Positions 1 to 9,134 of a stretch of 64,000 nucleotides of DNA are shown in pieces. The position numbers and the translations under genes are program-made. This DNA comes from Roseiarcus sp963794655 (GTDB lineage Bacteria; Pseudomonadota; Alphaproteobacteria; Rhizobiales; Beijerinckiaceae). Numbering within the stretch: position 1 is the first letter of the stretch; the number at the start of each line of letters is the position of its first letter. The stretch is from contig CAWCEV010000003.1 of the NCBI GenBank assembly GCA_963794655.1, positions 248,001 through 312,000 of the forward strand, given 5' to 3'. The notes below the pieces were generated by a model. The model saw only the letters and a list, made by a program, of their open reading frames with translations. It was not told the DNA's origin and ran no database searches.

Positions 1-2207
1 GGCGTCCCGCTCATCACCGCGTTCAGCGTGTCGGCCAGCGTCTGCGAGCTCAAGCCCAGGAGCCGCGCTTGGTTCTGGTCGATCTTGACCCGAACCTCGC
101 GCGAAGGCTCCATCCAGTCGAAGTTGACGAGCCTGAGATTGGCGTTTTCGCCCATCGCCTGGCCGAGCTTGAGCGCGATGGCGCGGACCTCCGACGGGTC
201 GGGTCCGCTGACCCGATACTGCACCGGCCAGCCGACCGGCGGCCCGAGCTCGAGCGGCGATACGCGGACGACGGCGTTCGGCAATTGCTCGGCGAGCTCC
301 TTCTCGAGCTTCAAGTGCAGCCGGTCGCGCGCGTGCACATCCTTGGCGATCACGACCGCCTGCGAGAAGAAGTCGTTCGCGAGCTTGACGTCGAGCGGAA
401 GATAAAAACGGATCGCGCCGCGCCCGACATAGGTGCTCCAGCTTGCGACGTCGGGATCGCCTTTCAGCATCGCGTCCAGCTTGGCGGACGCATCCTCGCT
501 CGCGTAGATCGAGGCGTTCTGCGGCAGGGTCAGATCGACGGTGAGCTCGGGCCGGTCGGACGCGGGGAAGAACTGCCGCGGTACATAGGGCAGGGCGAGC
601 AGCGAGGCCGCGAAGCAGGCGAGCGTCACCGCGAGCGTGACCCAGCGCATCCGCATCGCGCCGACCAGGATCGAGCGGAACGTCCGCATGACGAAATTCG
701 GCTCGGCGGCGACGGCGCCGTCCGGCTTCTTCAGGAGCCAGACCCCGAGCAGCGGCGCGAACAGGACCGCGACGAACCACGAGACGATGAGCGCGATCGT
801 CACGACCGCGAAGATCGAGAACGTATATTCGCCAGCGGCGCTGCGGGCGAAGCCGATCGGCACGAAGCCGGCGATTGTGACGAAGGTCCCGGTCAGCATC
901 GGCAGCGCGAGGGTCTTGTAGGCGAAGGAAGCCGCGGCCTCCTTGCTGTCGCCGGCCGCGAGTCGCGTCGTCATCACGTCGATGGTGGTCATGGCGCTGT
1001 CGACCAGCAGGCTCAGCGAGATGATGAGGGCGCCAAGCGAGATGCGCTGGAGGTCGATATGCATCGCCTCCATGATCGGAAACACGATCGCGATGGTGAG
1101 CGGAATGGTGAGCGCGACCACCGAGCCAGGCCTCAAGCCTAGACTGATGATGCTGACCGCCATGATGATCGCGATCGCCTGCCACAGCGACTCCATGAAC
1201 TCGCCGATGGCGGTCTGGACCACGACCGGCTGATCGGAGACCAGCGTCGCGTCGATGCCGAGCGGCAGGTTGGCGACGCTCTCGTCGACCGCTTTCCTCA
1301 CGTTGCGGCCGAGCGTCAGGATGTCGCCGCCGTCGCGCATGGCGATGGCGAGGCCGATCGCCGGCTTGCCGTTGACGCGAAACATCGGCTGCGGCGGATC
1401 GGAATAGGCGCGCCGGACGGTCGCGATGTCGCGCAGCCGAATGAGCCGGCCGTTGGACAGGAAATTGACGTCGAGCAGATCAGCCTCGGAACGGAAGGCG
1501 CCCGAGACACGCAGCGAAATCGTCTCGTCGCCGGTCTGGAGTTCGCCCGAGGGGCTGACCGCGTTCTGGGCGCGCAGCGCCGCGATGAGCGCCGCCCGGT
1601 CGATGCCGAGGCCGGCGAGTTCGGCGACCGAGAACTCGACGAAAATCTGCTCGTTCTGTGCGCCGATGAGCTCGATCTTCGACACGTCCGGAACTTGCAG
1701 GAGGCGCGAGCGGATGTCCTCGACATAGTCGCGCAGCTCGCGATGGGTGAAGCCGTCGGCGGTGAAGCCGTAGATGATCCCGAACGTGTCGCCGAAGTCG
1801 TCGTTGAACCCCGGTCCGACCACGCCGGCCGGCAGCGTCGCACGGATGTCGCCGATGTTCTTGCGCACCTGGTACCAGATGTCCGGCACTTCGGACGGGC
1901 TGGTCGAGCCTTTGAGATTGACGAAAATCGTCGTGAGGCCCGGCGTGGTGTAGCTGCGCAGGAAGTCTAGGCCCCGGGTCTCCTGCAGCTTGCGTTCGAT
2001 CCGTTCGGTGACCTGCTGCAGCGTGTCGTCCATCGTCGCACCGGGCCACGCCGCCTGGACAATCATGGTGCGGAAGGTGAACGGGGGATCTTCCGCGCGG
2101 CCCAGATTGAAAAACGAGGCGATGCCGGCGAGCGTCGCCGCGATCATCAGAAAGACGATGAACGAGCGATGCTTCAGCGCCCAATCGGAGAGATTGAGTC
2201 CGCTCAC
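1..2207 (-). CDS. RND efflux permease, partial (C-terminus beyond window)
   Basis: Inner-membrane pump of a tripartite RND efflux system (HAE1/AcrB-like), exporting small molecules by proton antiport together with the adaptor encoded just upstream. About 735 residues are visible. They include an N-terminal membrane segment (HRSFIVFLMIAATLAGIASF), the family signature EDPPFTFRTM followed by WPGA, the porter domain, and a block of membrane helices with a likely proton-relay aspartate in LSLLVDSAMTTID. Full-length members have about 1,030-1,050 residues, so roughly 300 lie outside the window. The start is GTG at 2207, whose GTGA overlaps the adaptor stop, so the two genes are translationally coupled. 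The substrate cannot be deduced. No outer-membrane channel gene is visible. Confidence 0.9.
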   Translation of the reverse strand, partial: MSGLNLSDWALKHRSFIVFLMIAATLAGIASFFNLGRAEDPPFTFRTMIVQAAWPGATMDDTLQQVTERIERKLQETRGLDFLRSYTTPGLTTIFVNLKGSTSPSEVPDIWYQVRKNIGDIRATLPAGVVGPGFNDDFGDTFGIIYGFTADGFTHRELRDYVEDIRSRLLQVPDVSKIELIGAQNEQIFVEFSVAELAGLGIDRAALIAALRAQNAVSPSGELQTGDETISLRVSGAFRSEADLLDVNFLSNGRLIRLRDIATVRRAYSDPPQPMFRVNGKPAIGLAIAMRDGGDILTLGRNVRKAVDESVANLPLGIDATLVSDQPVVVQTAIGEFMESLWQAIAIIMAVSIISLGLRPGSVVALTIPLTIAIVFPIMEAMHIDLQRISLGALIISLSLLVDSAMTTIDVMTTRLAAGDSKEAAASFAYKTLALPMLTGTFVTIAGFVPIGFARSAAGEYTFSIFAVVTIALIVSWFVAVLFAPLLGVWLLKKPDGAVAAEPNFVMRTFRSILVGAMRMRWVTLAVTLACFAASLLALPYVPRQFFPASDRPELTVDLTLPQNASIYASEDASAKLDAMLKGDPDVASWSTYVGRGAIRFYLPLDVKLANDFFSQAVVIAKDVHARDRLHLKLEKELAEQLPNAVVRVSPLELGPPVGWPVQYRVSGPDPSEVRAIALKLGQAMGENANLRLVNFDWMEPSREVRVKIDQNQARLLGLSSQTLADTLNAVMSGT

Positions 2208-3373
2208 GAAGTCGCTCCGAGCAGCCGGACCTTCTGGCCCGGATGCAGCGCCTGAACGCCCGCGGTCACCACGACGTCACCCGGCTCGAGCCCGCCGGAG
2301 ATGACCGCCGTCGCCGGGTCGAAACGCTGAACCTCGACATTGCGCAGCGCGACGGTGAGGCTCGCCGGATCGACGATCCACACCGCAGGCTGCCGCTCGT
2401 TCGAAGTGAGCGCGCTCGCCGGAATCGAGATGCCTTTGCCGCCCTCAAGCTGCAGGCGCCCGGTCACCGTCGCGCCGAGGCGCATCGCCTCCGGATGATC
2501 GATCAGGCTCAAGCGGACGCGGAAGGTTCGCGTGACCGGATCGGCCTGCGGATCGACGGTGCGCACGCGCGCCTTCGCTGTCACCGAGGGGTCGTCGGCG
2601 AGCGCGATCGTGACGGTCGCGTCGGTCGGCGCCGAGCGCAGGACATTGGCTGGAACGTCAAACACGGCGTCGCGCCCGTCCTGCCGGGCAACGGTGAATA
2701 TCGGCTGTCCCGCCTGCACGACCTCGCCCAATTCCGCGGTTCGTGCGGTGATCGTGCCTGAGACGTTTGCCTTGAGCTCGGTGAAGCTCACCCGGTCCTG
2801 GGCGATGTCGAGCTGCGCGGAGGCGTCGTCGACCCGCGCCTGCGCCGTCTGCAGCCCCTGGTTCGCCGCATCGAAAATCGCCCGGGTCGTGAAGCCCCGT
2901 TCCATCAGGTGGTTCTGGCGGTCGAAATTGCCCTGCGCTTCCACCTCCTGCGCCCGCGCGGCGGCGAGCGCTGCCTGTGCCGAGCGCAGTGCGTTCAGTT
3001 CGTCCTGCGGATCGAGCTTGGCCAGCACCTCGTCCGGCTCGACCTTGTCGCCGACCCCGCCTTTGCGCTCGATGATCCGCCCGCCGATCCGGAAGGCGAG
3101 ATTGACCTCGTTCTCGGCCCGGATGTCGCCGGTCAGCACGACCGAATCCCCAACGACGCCCTTCTCGACCGTGACGGTGCGGACCGGGCGCGGCGGCGGC
3201 GGCTCGGTCTTGGCTTCCTGGTTGCAGCCGGCCAGCAGAAACGCGAGCGCGGACGCCGCGACGAGCGCGCGTGCAGAGCCGCGCCCTGCCGGAAGTGAGG
3301 TGGATCGAGCCAACGCGCGGGTCCTCTGGCGGAAGTTGACGCCGTGCATATAGCGCAACCCCCGGAGGCGCAA
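2204..3373 (-). CDS. RND efflux periplasmic adaptor (membrane fusion lipoprotein)
   Basis: HlyD/AcrA-type adaptor that bridges the inner-membrane RND pump to an outer-membrane channel. The protein has 389 residues. A hydrophobic segment ends in a lipobox (FLLAGC, Cys about residue 49), predicting a lipoprotein anchored in the periplasm. A lipoyl half-motif (FRIGGRIIERKGGVGDKVEP) is followed by an alpha-hairpin rich in Ala, Gln and Glu, then the second lipoyl half and beta-barrel. The N-terminal extension before the lipobox is long, so the real start may be the ATG at 3349 or lie further in. It is first in an operon with the pump gene, sharing the GTGA overlap at its end. Confidence 0.9.
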   Translation of the reverse strand: MRLRGLRYMHGVNFRQRTRALARSTSLPAGRGSARALVAASALAFLLAGCNQEAKTEPPPPRPVRTVTVEKGVVGDSVVLTGDIRAENEVNLAFRIGGRIIERKGGVGDKVEPDEVLAKLDPQDELNALRSAQAALAAARAQEVEAQGNFDRQNHLMERGFTTRAIFDAANQGLQTAQARVDDASAQLDIAQDRVSFTELKANVSGTITARTAELGEVVQAGQPIFTVARQDGRDAVFDVPANVLRSAPTDATVTIALADDPSVTAKARVRTVDPQADPVTRTFRVRLSLIDHPEAMRLGATVTGRLQLEGGKGISIPASALTSNERQPAVWIVDPASLTVALRNVEVQRFDPATAVISGGLEPGDVVVTAGVQALHPGQKVRLLGATS

Positions 3374-3436
3374 CGCGCCGCCCCCGGCGCCGCGGCTGGG
3401 ACGGCGCCGGCTAAGCTTTCGCCGCTTCCCGCCGGT

Positions 3437-3916
3437 TCAGCTCGGGCGCTTCCCGCCGCCGCGATTTCCGCCCGGCCGATTGTGGCCCGGCCGATTGTTT
3501 CCCGGAGGGTGATGCCCCGGCCGGTTAGAGGGCGGACGATGCGCAGGCGGACGATGCGCTGGCGGACGGTGCGCAGGAGGACGATGCGCTGGCGGGCGGT
3601 GCGTAGGCGGACGGTGGACCGGCGGACGATGGACCGGCGGACGATGCCATCCGTGCCAGCCCGCTGGTCCGCCCCAGCCGTGGCCGCGCCGCCAGGCGTA
3701 GCCGCACCAGTACCAGCCCGCGCCGCGCCAGGCGGAGGCGTACCAGCAGTAGTTCCGCCCGCCCCAGACGAACTGGACGTCCTGGACCGGAGAGCTCTCG
3801 GCAAGCAAATCCCGGACCGCGAAGCCGCCGGCGCCAAGTATCGCCGAAGCGGGAACGTCGAGCGGGACGATCAGGACCGCGACCGCGGCGATAGACAAGG
3901 CGAGCTTGCGAAACAT
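3437..3916 (-). CDS. Small secreted protein with W/Y/C-rich segment and HRPP repeats
   Basis: Predicted 159-residue exported protein. Residues 1-25 form a Sec signal peptide (hydrophobic AAVAVLIVPL, cleavage after PASA). Residues about 48-90 are rich in Trp, Tyr, Gly and Cys (RNYCWYASAW, GWYWCGYAW). Residues 91-130 are eight consecutive pentapeptides of the form HRPP[V/T/A/S], followed by a degenerate NRPG/HHPPG tail. Small secreted proteins with an aromatic/Cys prefix and a low-complexity tail are frequent in Rhizobiales, but I know no function for this one. The start ATG at 3916 is chosen because it gives a clean signal peptide; an in-frame upstream ATG at 4117 adds only unlikely sequence. 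It is divergent from the metallophosphoesterase. Confidence 0.65.
   Translation of the reverse strand: MFRKLALSIAAVAVLIVPLDVPASAILGAGGFAVRDLLAESSPVQDVQFVWGGRNYCWYASAWRGAGWYWCGYAWRRGHGWGGPAGWHGWHRPPVHRPPVHRPPTHRPPAHRPPAHRPPAHRPPAHRPPSNRPGHHPPGNNRPGHNRPGGNRGGGKRPS
3527..3646 (-). repeat. 15-bp tandem repeat, eight units encoding HRPPx
   Basis: Eight back-to-back 15-bp units inside the secreted-protein gene encode HRPPV, HRPPV, HRPPT, four HRPPA and HRPPS. The units are close to identical at DNA level (ggcggacgatg or ggcggacggtg core on the plus strand), so copy number could vary by slippage or unequal recombination without breaking the frame. Confidence 0.8.
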
Positions 3917-4030
3917 CGGATGCGCTCCTCCGCAAAACGCGAGTGTCGAGCGCCGCGCTTGAATGCAAGATGAATGGGCAGAGGACCCCCGCGCCCCGCG
4001 CTTCGCTACCGGGCCGAGGCGACGCATGCT

Positions 4031-5875
4031 ATGGCGGTCCGAGCCCGGAGAAATTCCCTGCCGACGCCAAGCGAGCGCCTGCCTTTGATCCCCTCGAGCG
4101 TCGAATCCAAGCCGCAAAGCGTGACGCGCGATTTCAGCGGCCTCATTCTCGATCCGCGCGACGGGGACGCGGAAGACGACGCCTCAAGCCCGAAGCAGAA
4201 GTCGCTGCTCGCAATCGCCGGCAGTCTCCTGGCCGAGATCAGCGTGACGAAGCTCTTCATCGCGTGGGCGGTTTCGATTCTGCTCCCCGCGGCGATCCTG
4301 GGCCTTGCGCCTCTGATCGCGACCGCATGGGTCGGCGACATCTTCGCGCGGGTCGTGGAATTGACCGGCATCGGCGCCGCCATCGTGCTGATCGCCGTCG
4401 CGGCCGTTGGCTGGATTGGCTGGCGGCCGCTGTTTCGGACGGCGGAAACCAATTTTTGGGCGCTCAACGCGCTCGCGGTCCAGCCGGGATACGCTCTCTG
4501 CCGCGAGGGGATTCGGCACCTCGCCGAGCGGGTCTTCAGGCCGAAGGGCGGCGCCAAGCTCGCGCGCCTGCGCGCGATGAGCTGCGCCGGGGCGGGGATC
4601 CTGCTGGCGGCGATTGCGGCCCTCATCGCGGTCGCGGTCTGGCCCGCCACGCGATGGCTCGGATCGGCTTCCGACCTCGCCCAGCCGCTCGGCCTCATCC
4701 TGCCGACGCTCGCCAACGCCGTCGTCATCATGTCGGCCTATTTTGCCGCGGCTTCCCTCGTCTGGGGCTTCGCCGACGCCAGCATGGACCAGCCGCTCGA
4801 CCTCGAAGCGTTCGACGCGGCGCCGCCGGCCGGGCGCGTCTGGCGGGTGGCGCATCTTTCCGACATCCATATCGTCGGCGAGCGCTACGGCTTCCGGATC
4901 GAGAGCGGGCGGGGCGGCCCGCGCGGCAACGAGCGGTTGAGGCGGGCGATGGCTCGGCTCGCGGAATCGCACGCCGCCCGGCCGCTCGATGTCGTGCTCA
5001 TCACCGGGGACATGACCGACGCCGGACGTTCGGCCGAATGGGCGGAATTCTTCGAGATCGTCGCCGGCCATCCCGATCTCGCCCGGCGGATGCTGATCCT
5101 GCCGGGCAATCACGACGTCAATATCGTGGACCGCGCCAATCCGGCGCGTCTCGATCTGCCGTTCAGCCCGGCGAAGAGCCTACGCAAGATGCGGGCGCTC
5201 TCCGCGATCGCGGCGATCGGCGGCGACCGCCTTCGCGTGATGGGGAAGGGCGGGAAGCCCGGCCTCACGCTTGAGGCGGCGCTCGAGCCGCACCGCCAGT
5301 CGATAGAAACTTTCGCGGACGAGGGCGGCTTGCGCCTGTCGCTCGGGCTCGGGCGCCTCTGGGACGAGATTTTCCCGATGATCGCGCCGCCGAGCGAAGC
5401 GGACGGCCTAGGCGTCGCCATTCTCAATTCGAACGCCGACACCAATTTCTCGTTCACCAATGCGCTCGGGATGATCACGGCGGAAGAGGCGCTCCGGCTC
5501 ACCGCGGCGTTCGACCTTTATCCGAACGCTCGCTGGATCGTGGCGCTGCACCATCATCTGATCGAGTACCCGATGCCGGTCAAAGCCTTCTCGGAGCGCG
5601 TCGGCACCGCGCTCGTCAACGGCAGCTGGTTTCAGCGCGTGCTCAAGCCCTATGCTCCCCGCATCGTCGTCATGCACGGCCACCGCCATGTCGACTGGAT
5701 CGGCGCCTGCGGCGCGCTCAAGATCGTGTCCGCTCCCTCGCCGGTGATGGCGCCGGGGTCCGCGGCGACGCATTTCTACGTCCACGCGCTGACCGCGGGG
5801 CCGGACGGACGGCTCGGGCTCATGGCGCCGGAGCGGATCGACATCGCCGCCGAGGAGGAAGCAGCAGTTAGCTGA
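4031..5875 (+). CDS. Membrane-anchored calcineurin-like metallophosphoesterase
   Basis: Two-metal phosphoesterase of the calcineurin superfamily. The N-terminal third has several hydrophobic segments (around 4250-4320, 4360-4430, 4590-4650 and 4700-4760), indicating an integral membrane part. The catalytic domain follows with all core motifs: HLSDIH (D-x-H), ITGDMTD (GD), ILPGNHDVN (GNHD), ALHHH and MHGHRHVDW (GHxH). The substrate is unknown; it could be a nucleotide, a phospholipid or a lipid A intermediate. Two starts are possible. The ATG at 4031 has a GAGG upstream and drops a Pro/Arg-rich leader; the ATG at 3974 would add 19 residues. It stands alone, divergent from the HRPP protein and convergent with the AI-2E permease. 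Confidence 0.85.
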   Translation: MAVRARRNSLPTPSERLPLIPSSVESKPQSVTRDFSGLILDPRDGDAEDDASSPKQKSLLAIAGSLLAEISVTKLFIAWAVSILLPAAILGLAPLIATAWVGDIFARVVELTGIGAAIVLIAVAAVGWIGWRPLFRTAETNFWALNALAVQPGYALCREGIRHLAERVFRPKGGAKLARLRAMSCAGAGILLAAIAALIAVAVWPATRWLGSASDLAQPLGLILPTLANAVVIMSAYFAAASLVWGFADASMDQPLDLEAFDAAPPAGRVWRVAHLSDIHIVGERYGFRIESGRGGPRGNERLRRAMARLAESHAARPLDVVLITGDMTDAGRSAEWAEFFEIVAGHPDLARRMLILPGNHDVNIVDRANPARLDLPFSPAKSLRKMRALSAIAAIGGDRLRVMGKGGKPGLTLEAALEPHRQSIETFADEGGLRLSLGLGRLWDEIFPMIAPPSEADGLGVAILNSNADTNFSFTNALGMITAEEALRLTAAFDLYPNARWIVALHHHLIEYPMPVKAFSERVGTALVNGSWFQRVLKPYAPRIVVMHGHRHVDWIGACGALKIVSAPSPVMAPGSAATHFYVHALTAGPDGRLGLMAPERIDIAAEEEAAVS

Positions 5876-5911
5876 TCCACTTCTTCCGAATTGGCGGCGT
5901 TAGCGCACCCG

Positions 5912-5925
5912 CCCCCGCAAGGGGG
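5912..5925. terminator. Short GC hairpin between convergent genes
   Basis: Five-base-pair stem CCCCC/GGGGG with a GCAA tetraloop, in the 98-bp gap between the convergent metallophosphoesterase and AI-2E permease genes. It could end transcription from both sides, but there is no U-tract, so the call is weak. Confidence 0.3.
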
Positions 5926-5973
5926 GAGGAAACGCGCGGGACCGATCTCCGCGTAGATTCAAAACAACCCGAT

Positions 5974-7017
5974 CTAGCGACTCTCCGCCGGCTTGCCTTC
6001 GACCCGGCCGCCGAGAAGGTCAGAGACCCATCGGCTCGACGGGTAGTAAGAGCAGAAGGTGAGGATCGCGAGCGCGATCGGGACGCCGATGAAGGTCCCG
6101 AACAGGCCCCACAGGAAGGTCCAGAAAAAGACTGCGAACAACACCACCGAGGGCGACATGGCGAGCACGGCGCCCGAAACCCTGGGCTCGATATAGCTGC
6201 CGACCACGAACTGGATGATGTTGAGGCAGACGAACACGCCGACCACCGCCTGCCAGCTCGCGAACTGCGCCATCGCAAGCAGAGTCGGGAACAACGTGGC
6301 GATGAACGGGCCGATGAATGGAATGTAGTTGAGCGCGAAGGCGATCACGCCCCATTCGAGCGCGAACTGCAGCCCGATCGCCCATGCGAAGACGAAGACG
6401 AGCGCGGCGGTCGCGAGGCTCATCAGCGTCCGCACCTCCATGTACTTGCGGGTCTTGCGCGCCGTGGCCGCGGTCGCCGCCAAAAGGATCGTCGCGGTCT
6501 CCTTGCTGAGATAGGTCTCGATCCGCCGGTGAAGATCCTCGACTTCCATCAACCCCAGAATGACGTAGACGAGGGCGATCAGCCAGAAGGTCAGGGTGGT
6601 GTTGACGCGGCCGGTCACCTGGCTCGCCCAGCGCACGAGCCAGCCCACATTGAAATGCTCGCTCCAGAGGCCCGCGACCGATATGCCGCGATCCCCGAGC
6701 CAGGCGATCGCGTTGTCGTAGAGCGCCTGATATCGCGCCGAGTCGGCGAACATGGAATGACCGACCCGGCCGAAGCCCCACACGACAAGCGACGTGAAGA
6801 ATAGGCAGACGGCGACGGTCACCGTCATCGTGATCGCAAGCGCAAGGAGCCCTGGCATCCGCGCCTGAAGCCAGCTTTGCAACGGCCACACGATGGCGAT
6901 GATGAACAGCGCCAGCGCTAAGGGCGCGAACACCGTGCTGGCCTGGTAGGCGGCGGCCGAAACCACGACCGCCGCGATGATCCCGACCGAGACACCGAGC
7001 GCCGAGTCGCGAGCCAT
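5974..7017 (-). CDS. AI-2E family transporter
   Basis: Polytopic membrane protein of the AI-2E (PerM/UPF0118) permease family, 347 residues with about eight predicted membrane segments. Family features are the N-terminal helix pair, a periplasmic loop region, and the C-terminal signatures NYIPFIGPFIA, SYIEPRVSG and FFWTFLWGLFGTFIGVPIA. Members include autoinducer-2 exporters and Na+/H+ antiporters, so the substrate is open. The start ATG at 7017 places the first helix correctly. An in-frame ATG at 7266 would add 83 polar residues overlapping the divergent M20 promoter and is rejected. A second family member lies at 16462-17535. Confidence 0.88.
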   Translation of the reverse strand: MARDSALGVSVGIIAAVVVSAAAYQASTVFAPLALALFIIAIVWPLQSWLQARMPGLLALAITMTVTVAVCLFFTSLVVWGFGRVGHSMFADSARYQALYDNAIAWLGDRGISVAGLWSEHFNVGWLVRWASQVTGRVNTTLTFWLIALVYVILGLMEVEDLHRRIETYLSKETATILLAATAATARKTRKYMEVRTLMSLATAALVFVFAWAIGLQFALEWGVIAFALNYIPFIGPFIATLFPTLLAMAQFASWQAVVGVFVCLNIIQFVVGSYIEPRVSGAVLAMSPSVVLFAVFFWTFLWGLFGTFIGVPIALAILTFCSYYPSSRWVSDLLGGRVEGKPAESR

Positions 7018-7255
7018 GCAATATAGATCCTGGATAAAGCGGGGTCCCGGGCCGCGGCGTTTGTGCCCGAACGCGGCCGCCGTGTACAGGCGGCGTTTGC
7101 TGGAGGTTGAACGGCGCGGGATTCGGCGATCAAGCAGATTTGTCCCGAGTGAGCCCAAGGTTTCCGCCCCGAGCGGCGAATGGCGATTGACTGCCGGGTC
7201 GGCGGGGCTAGGGTTTTCGGCAGGAGCGCGTTTCCGCTCGGAGGTGAGTGACGCC

Positions 7256-8425
7256 ATGCCGGTCAAGAATCAAATCGCGGAAATGCACGAAGAGATCGCC
7301 GCATGGCGCCGCGATTTCCACGAACATCCCGAGCTCCTCTATGACACGCACCGCACGGCCGCGATCGTCGCGGCGAAATTGCGCGAGTTCGGCTGCGATG
7401 AGGTAGCCGAGGGGATCGGACGCACCGGCGTGGTCGGACTGATCCGGGGGCGCGGCGACTCGACCGGCCGCGTCGTCGGCATTCGCGCCGACATGGACGC
7501 GCTCCCGATCACCGAGGCGACCGGCCTCCCTCATGCGTCCAAGACGCCGGGCCTCATGCACGCCTGCGGCCACGACGGGCACACCGCGATGCTGCTCGGC
7601 GCCGCGAAATATCTCGCAGAAACGCGCAACTTCGACGGCGCGGCGGCAGTGATCTTCCAGCCGGCGGAGGAGGGCGGGGCAGGGGGCAAGGCGATGGTCG
7701 ACGACGGCCTGATCGAGCGCTTCCGCATCCGCGAGGTCTACGGCATGCACAATTCGCCGAGCCTGCCCGTGGGCGCGTTCGCGATCCGGCCCGGCCCGTT
7801 TTTCGCGGCGGTCGATATGTTCACCATTCATGTCGTCGGCCGAGGAGGACATGCGGCACGACCCCATGCGACGGTCGATCCGACCCTGATCGCGAGCCAC
7901 CTCGTGCTGGCGCTGCAATCGATCGTGTCGCGCAACGCCGATCCCCTGCATTCGCTCGTCGTCTCGGTGACCAGCTTCCGCACCGCGACCGACGCCTATA
8001 ACGTTATCCCCGAGACGGTCGAGCTTCGCGGCACCGTGCGCAGTTTCGATGCCGAACTGCGCCGTCATGCGGAGGCGCGGGTCAAGGGGATCGCGTCCCA
8101 TACCGCCGCGGTTTTTGGCGGCCGCGCCGAGGTGGCCTGGGAAGATAGCTATCCGGCGATGGTCAATCACGAGACCGAGACCGCGTTCGCCCTCGAAGCG
8201 GCGCGGCGCGTCTCGGCGAGCGTCGATCATAACGCAGCCCCGGTCATGGGCGGCGAGGATTTCGCCTATATGCTCGAGGCCTGCCCGGGCGCGTATATCC
8301 AAGTCGGCGGCGGCGAGGGCGGACCCGGCCTTCATCACCCGGCCTATGACTTCAACGACGAGGCGATCCCGGCGGGCGTATCCTTCTGGGTCGAACTGAT
8401 CGAGACCCGGCTGCCGGCCGGGTAG
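7256..8425 (+). CDS. M20 family amidohydrolase (hippurate hydrolase-like)
   Basis: Cytosolic zinc amidohydrolase of the M20D/IAA-amino-acid hydrolase group, 389 residues, which removes acyl groups from N-acyl amino acids. The dinuclear metal site is visible: HACGHDGHTAM, the catalytic PAEEGGAGG, YGMHNSP and HHPAYDFND near the C-terminus. A bacterial dimerisation domain is present in the middle (GRGGHAARPHATVDP). The ATG at 7256 has a strong Shine-Dalgarno (ggaggtga, 7239-7246). It starts divergently from the AI-2E gene, so 7018-7255 should carry both promoters. The physiological substrate is unknown. Confidence 0.88.
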   Translation: MPVKNQIAEMHEEIAAWRRDFHEHPELLYDTHRTAAIVAAKLREFGCDEVAEGIGRTGVVGLIRGRGDSTGRVVGIRADMDALPITEATGLPHASKTPGLMHACGHDGHTAMLLGAAKYLAETRNFDGAAAVIFQPAEEGGAGGKAMVDDGLIERFRIREVYGMHNSPSLPVGAFAIRPGPFFAAVDMFTIHVVGRGGHAARPHATVDPTLIASHLVLALQSIVSRNADPLHSLVVSVTSFRTATDAYNVIPETVELRGTVRSFDAELRRHAEARVKGIASHTAAVFGGRAEVAWEDSYPAMVNHETETAFALEAARRVSASVDHNAAPVMGGEDFAYMLEACPGAYIQVGGGEGGPGLHHPAYDFNDEAIPAGVSFWVELIETRLPAG

Positions 8426-8468
8426 GCGCTCTTTGCGCTCGGCGCCCTCGGCTGCATAATCCGGCGCC

Positions 8469-9119
8469 ATGTGCAACCTCTACAGCCTCACCAAGGGCCA
8501 GTCGGCGATCCGCGACCTCTTCAGCGTGAAGCATGATCGCAGCGGCAACCTGCCGCTTTTTCCGGGGATCTTTCCCGATCAGCTCGCGCCGATCGTGCGG
8601 CGGGGAGCGGACGGCGAGCGCGAGCTTGTCACGGCGCGCTGGGGCATGCCCGGGCCGCCCCAGTTCGGCGGCCAGCCGGTGACCAATATCCGCAATGTGA
8701 CGAGCCCGCACTGGCGGGGATGGCTCGGATCGCGAAACCGCTGCATCGTCCCGGCGACGTCGTTTTGCGAATACGCCGACACCAAGCCGCGCAAGACCCC
8801 GATCTGGTTTGCGCTTGGAACCGATCGGCCCCTGTTCGCGTTCGCCGGTTTATGGACGCGCTGGCGCGGCGTACGCGGGCCGAAGAGCGCGCCGGTCGAA
8901 GGGGAGCACGAGCTCTTTGGATTTCTCACCACCGCCGCCAACGCCCTGGTCGCGCCAATCCACCCCAAGGCGATGCCGGTCATTCTGACGACGTCGGCGG
9001 AGGCCGACCTCTGGCTCGAAGGCGAGACGGTCGAGGCGCTCAAATTGCAGCGGCCGCTGCCGGACGAGGCGCTCTCAATCGTCGCCCAGGGGGAGAAGGA
9101 AGACGGCGCCGCCGCCTGA
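8469..9119 (+). CDS. SRAP-domain protein (HMCES/YedK family)
   Basis: SOS response-associated peptidase family protein, 216 residues. Known members crosslink to abasic sites in single-stranded DNA through the N-terminal Cys2 and so shield them. Key residues are visible: Met-Cys at the N-terminus (Cys2 exposed after Met removal), Asn in TNIRNV, Glu in SFCEY and His in IHPKAMPVIL. It sits 15 bp before a ku gene in the same direction, which fits a DNA-damage operon. No LexA box was recognised upstream, but I did not have a motif scan. Confidence 0.92.
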   Translation: MCNLYSLTKGQSAIRDLFSVKHDRSGNLPLFPGIFPDQLAPIVRRGADGERELVTARWGMPGPPQFGGQPVTNIRNVTSPHWRGWLGSRNRCIVPATSFCEYADTKPRKTPIWFALGTDRPLFAFAGLWTRWRGVRGPKSAPVEGEHELFGFLTTAANALVAPIHPKAMPVILTTSAEADLWLEGETVEALKLQRPLPDEALSIVAQGEKEDGAAA

Positions 9120-9134
9120 AGGAAGGTCTCGCCA

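Noticed and set aside
3527..3646. Possible CRISPR-like array because of regular short repeats
   Set aside because: Units are contiguous 15-bp coding repeats without spacers.
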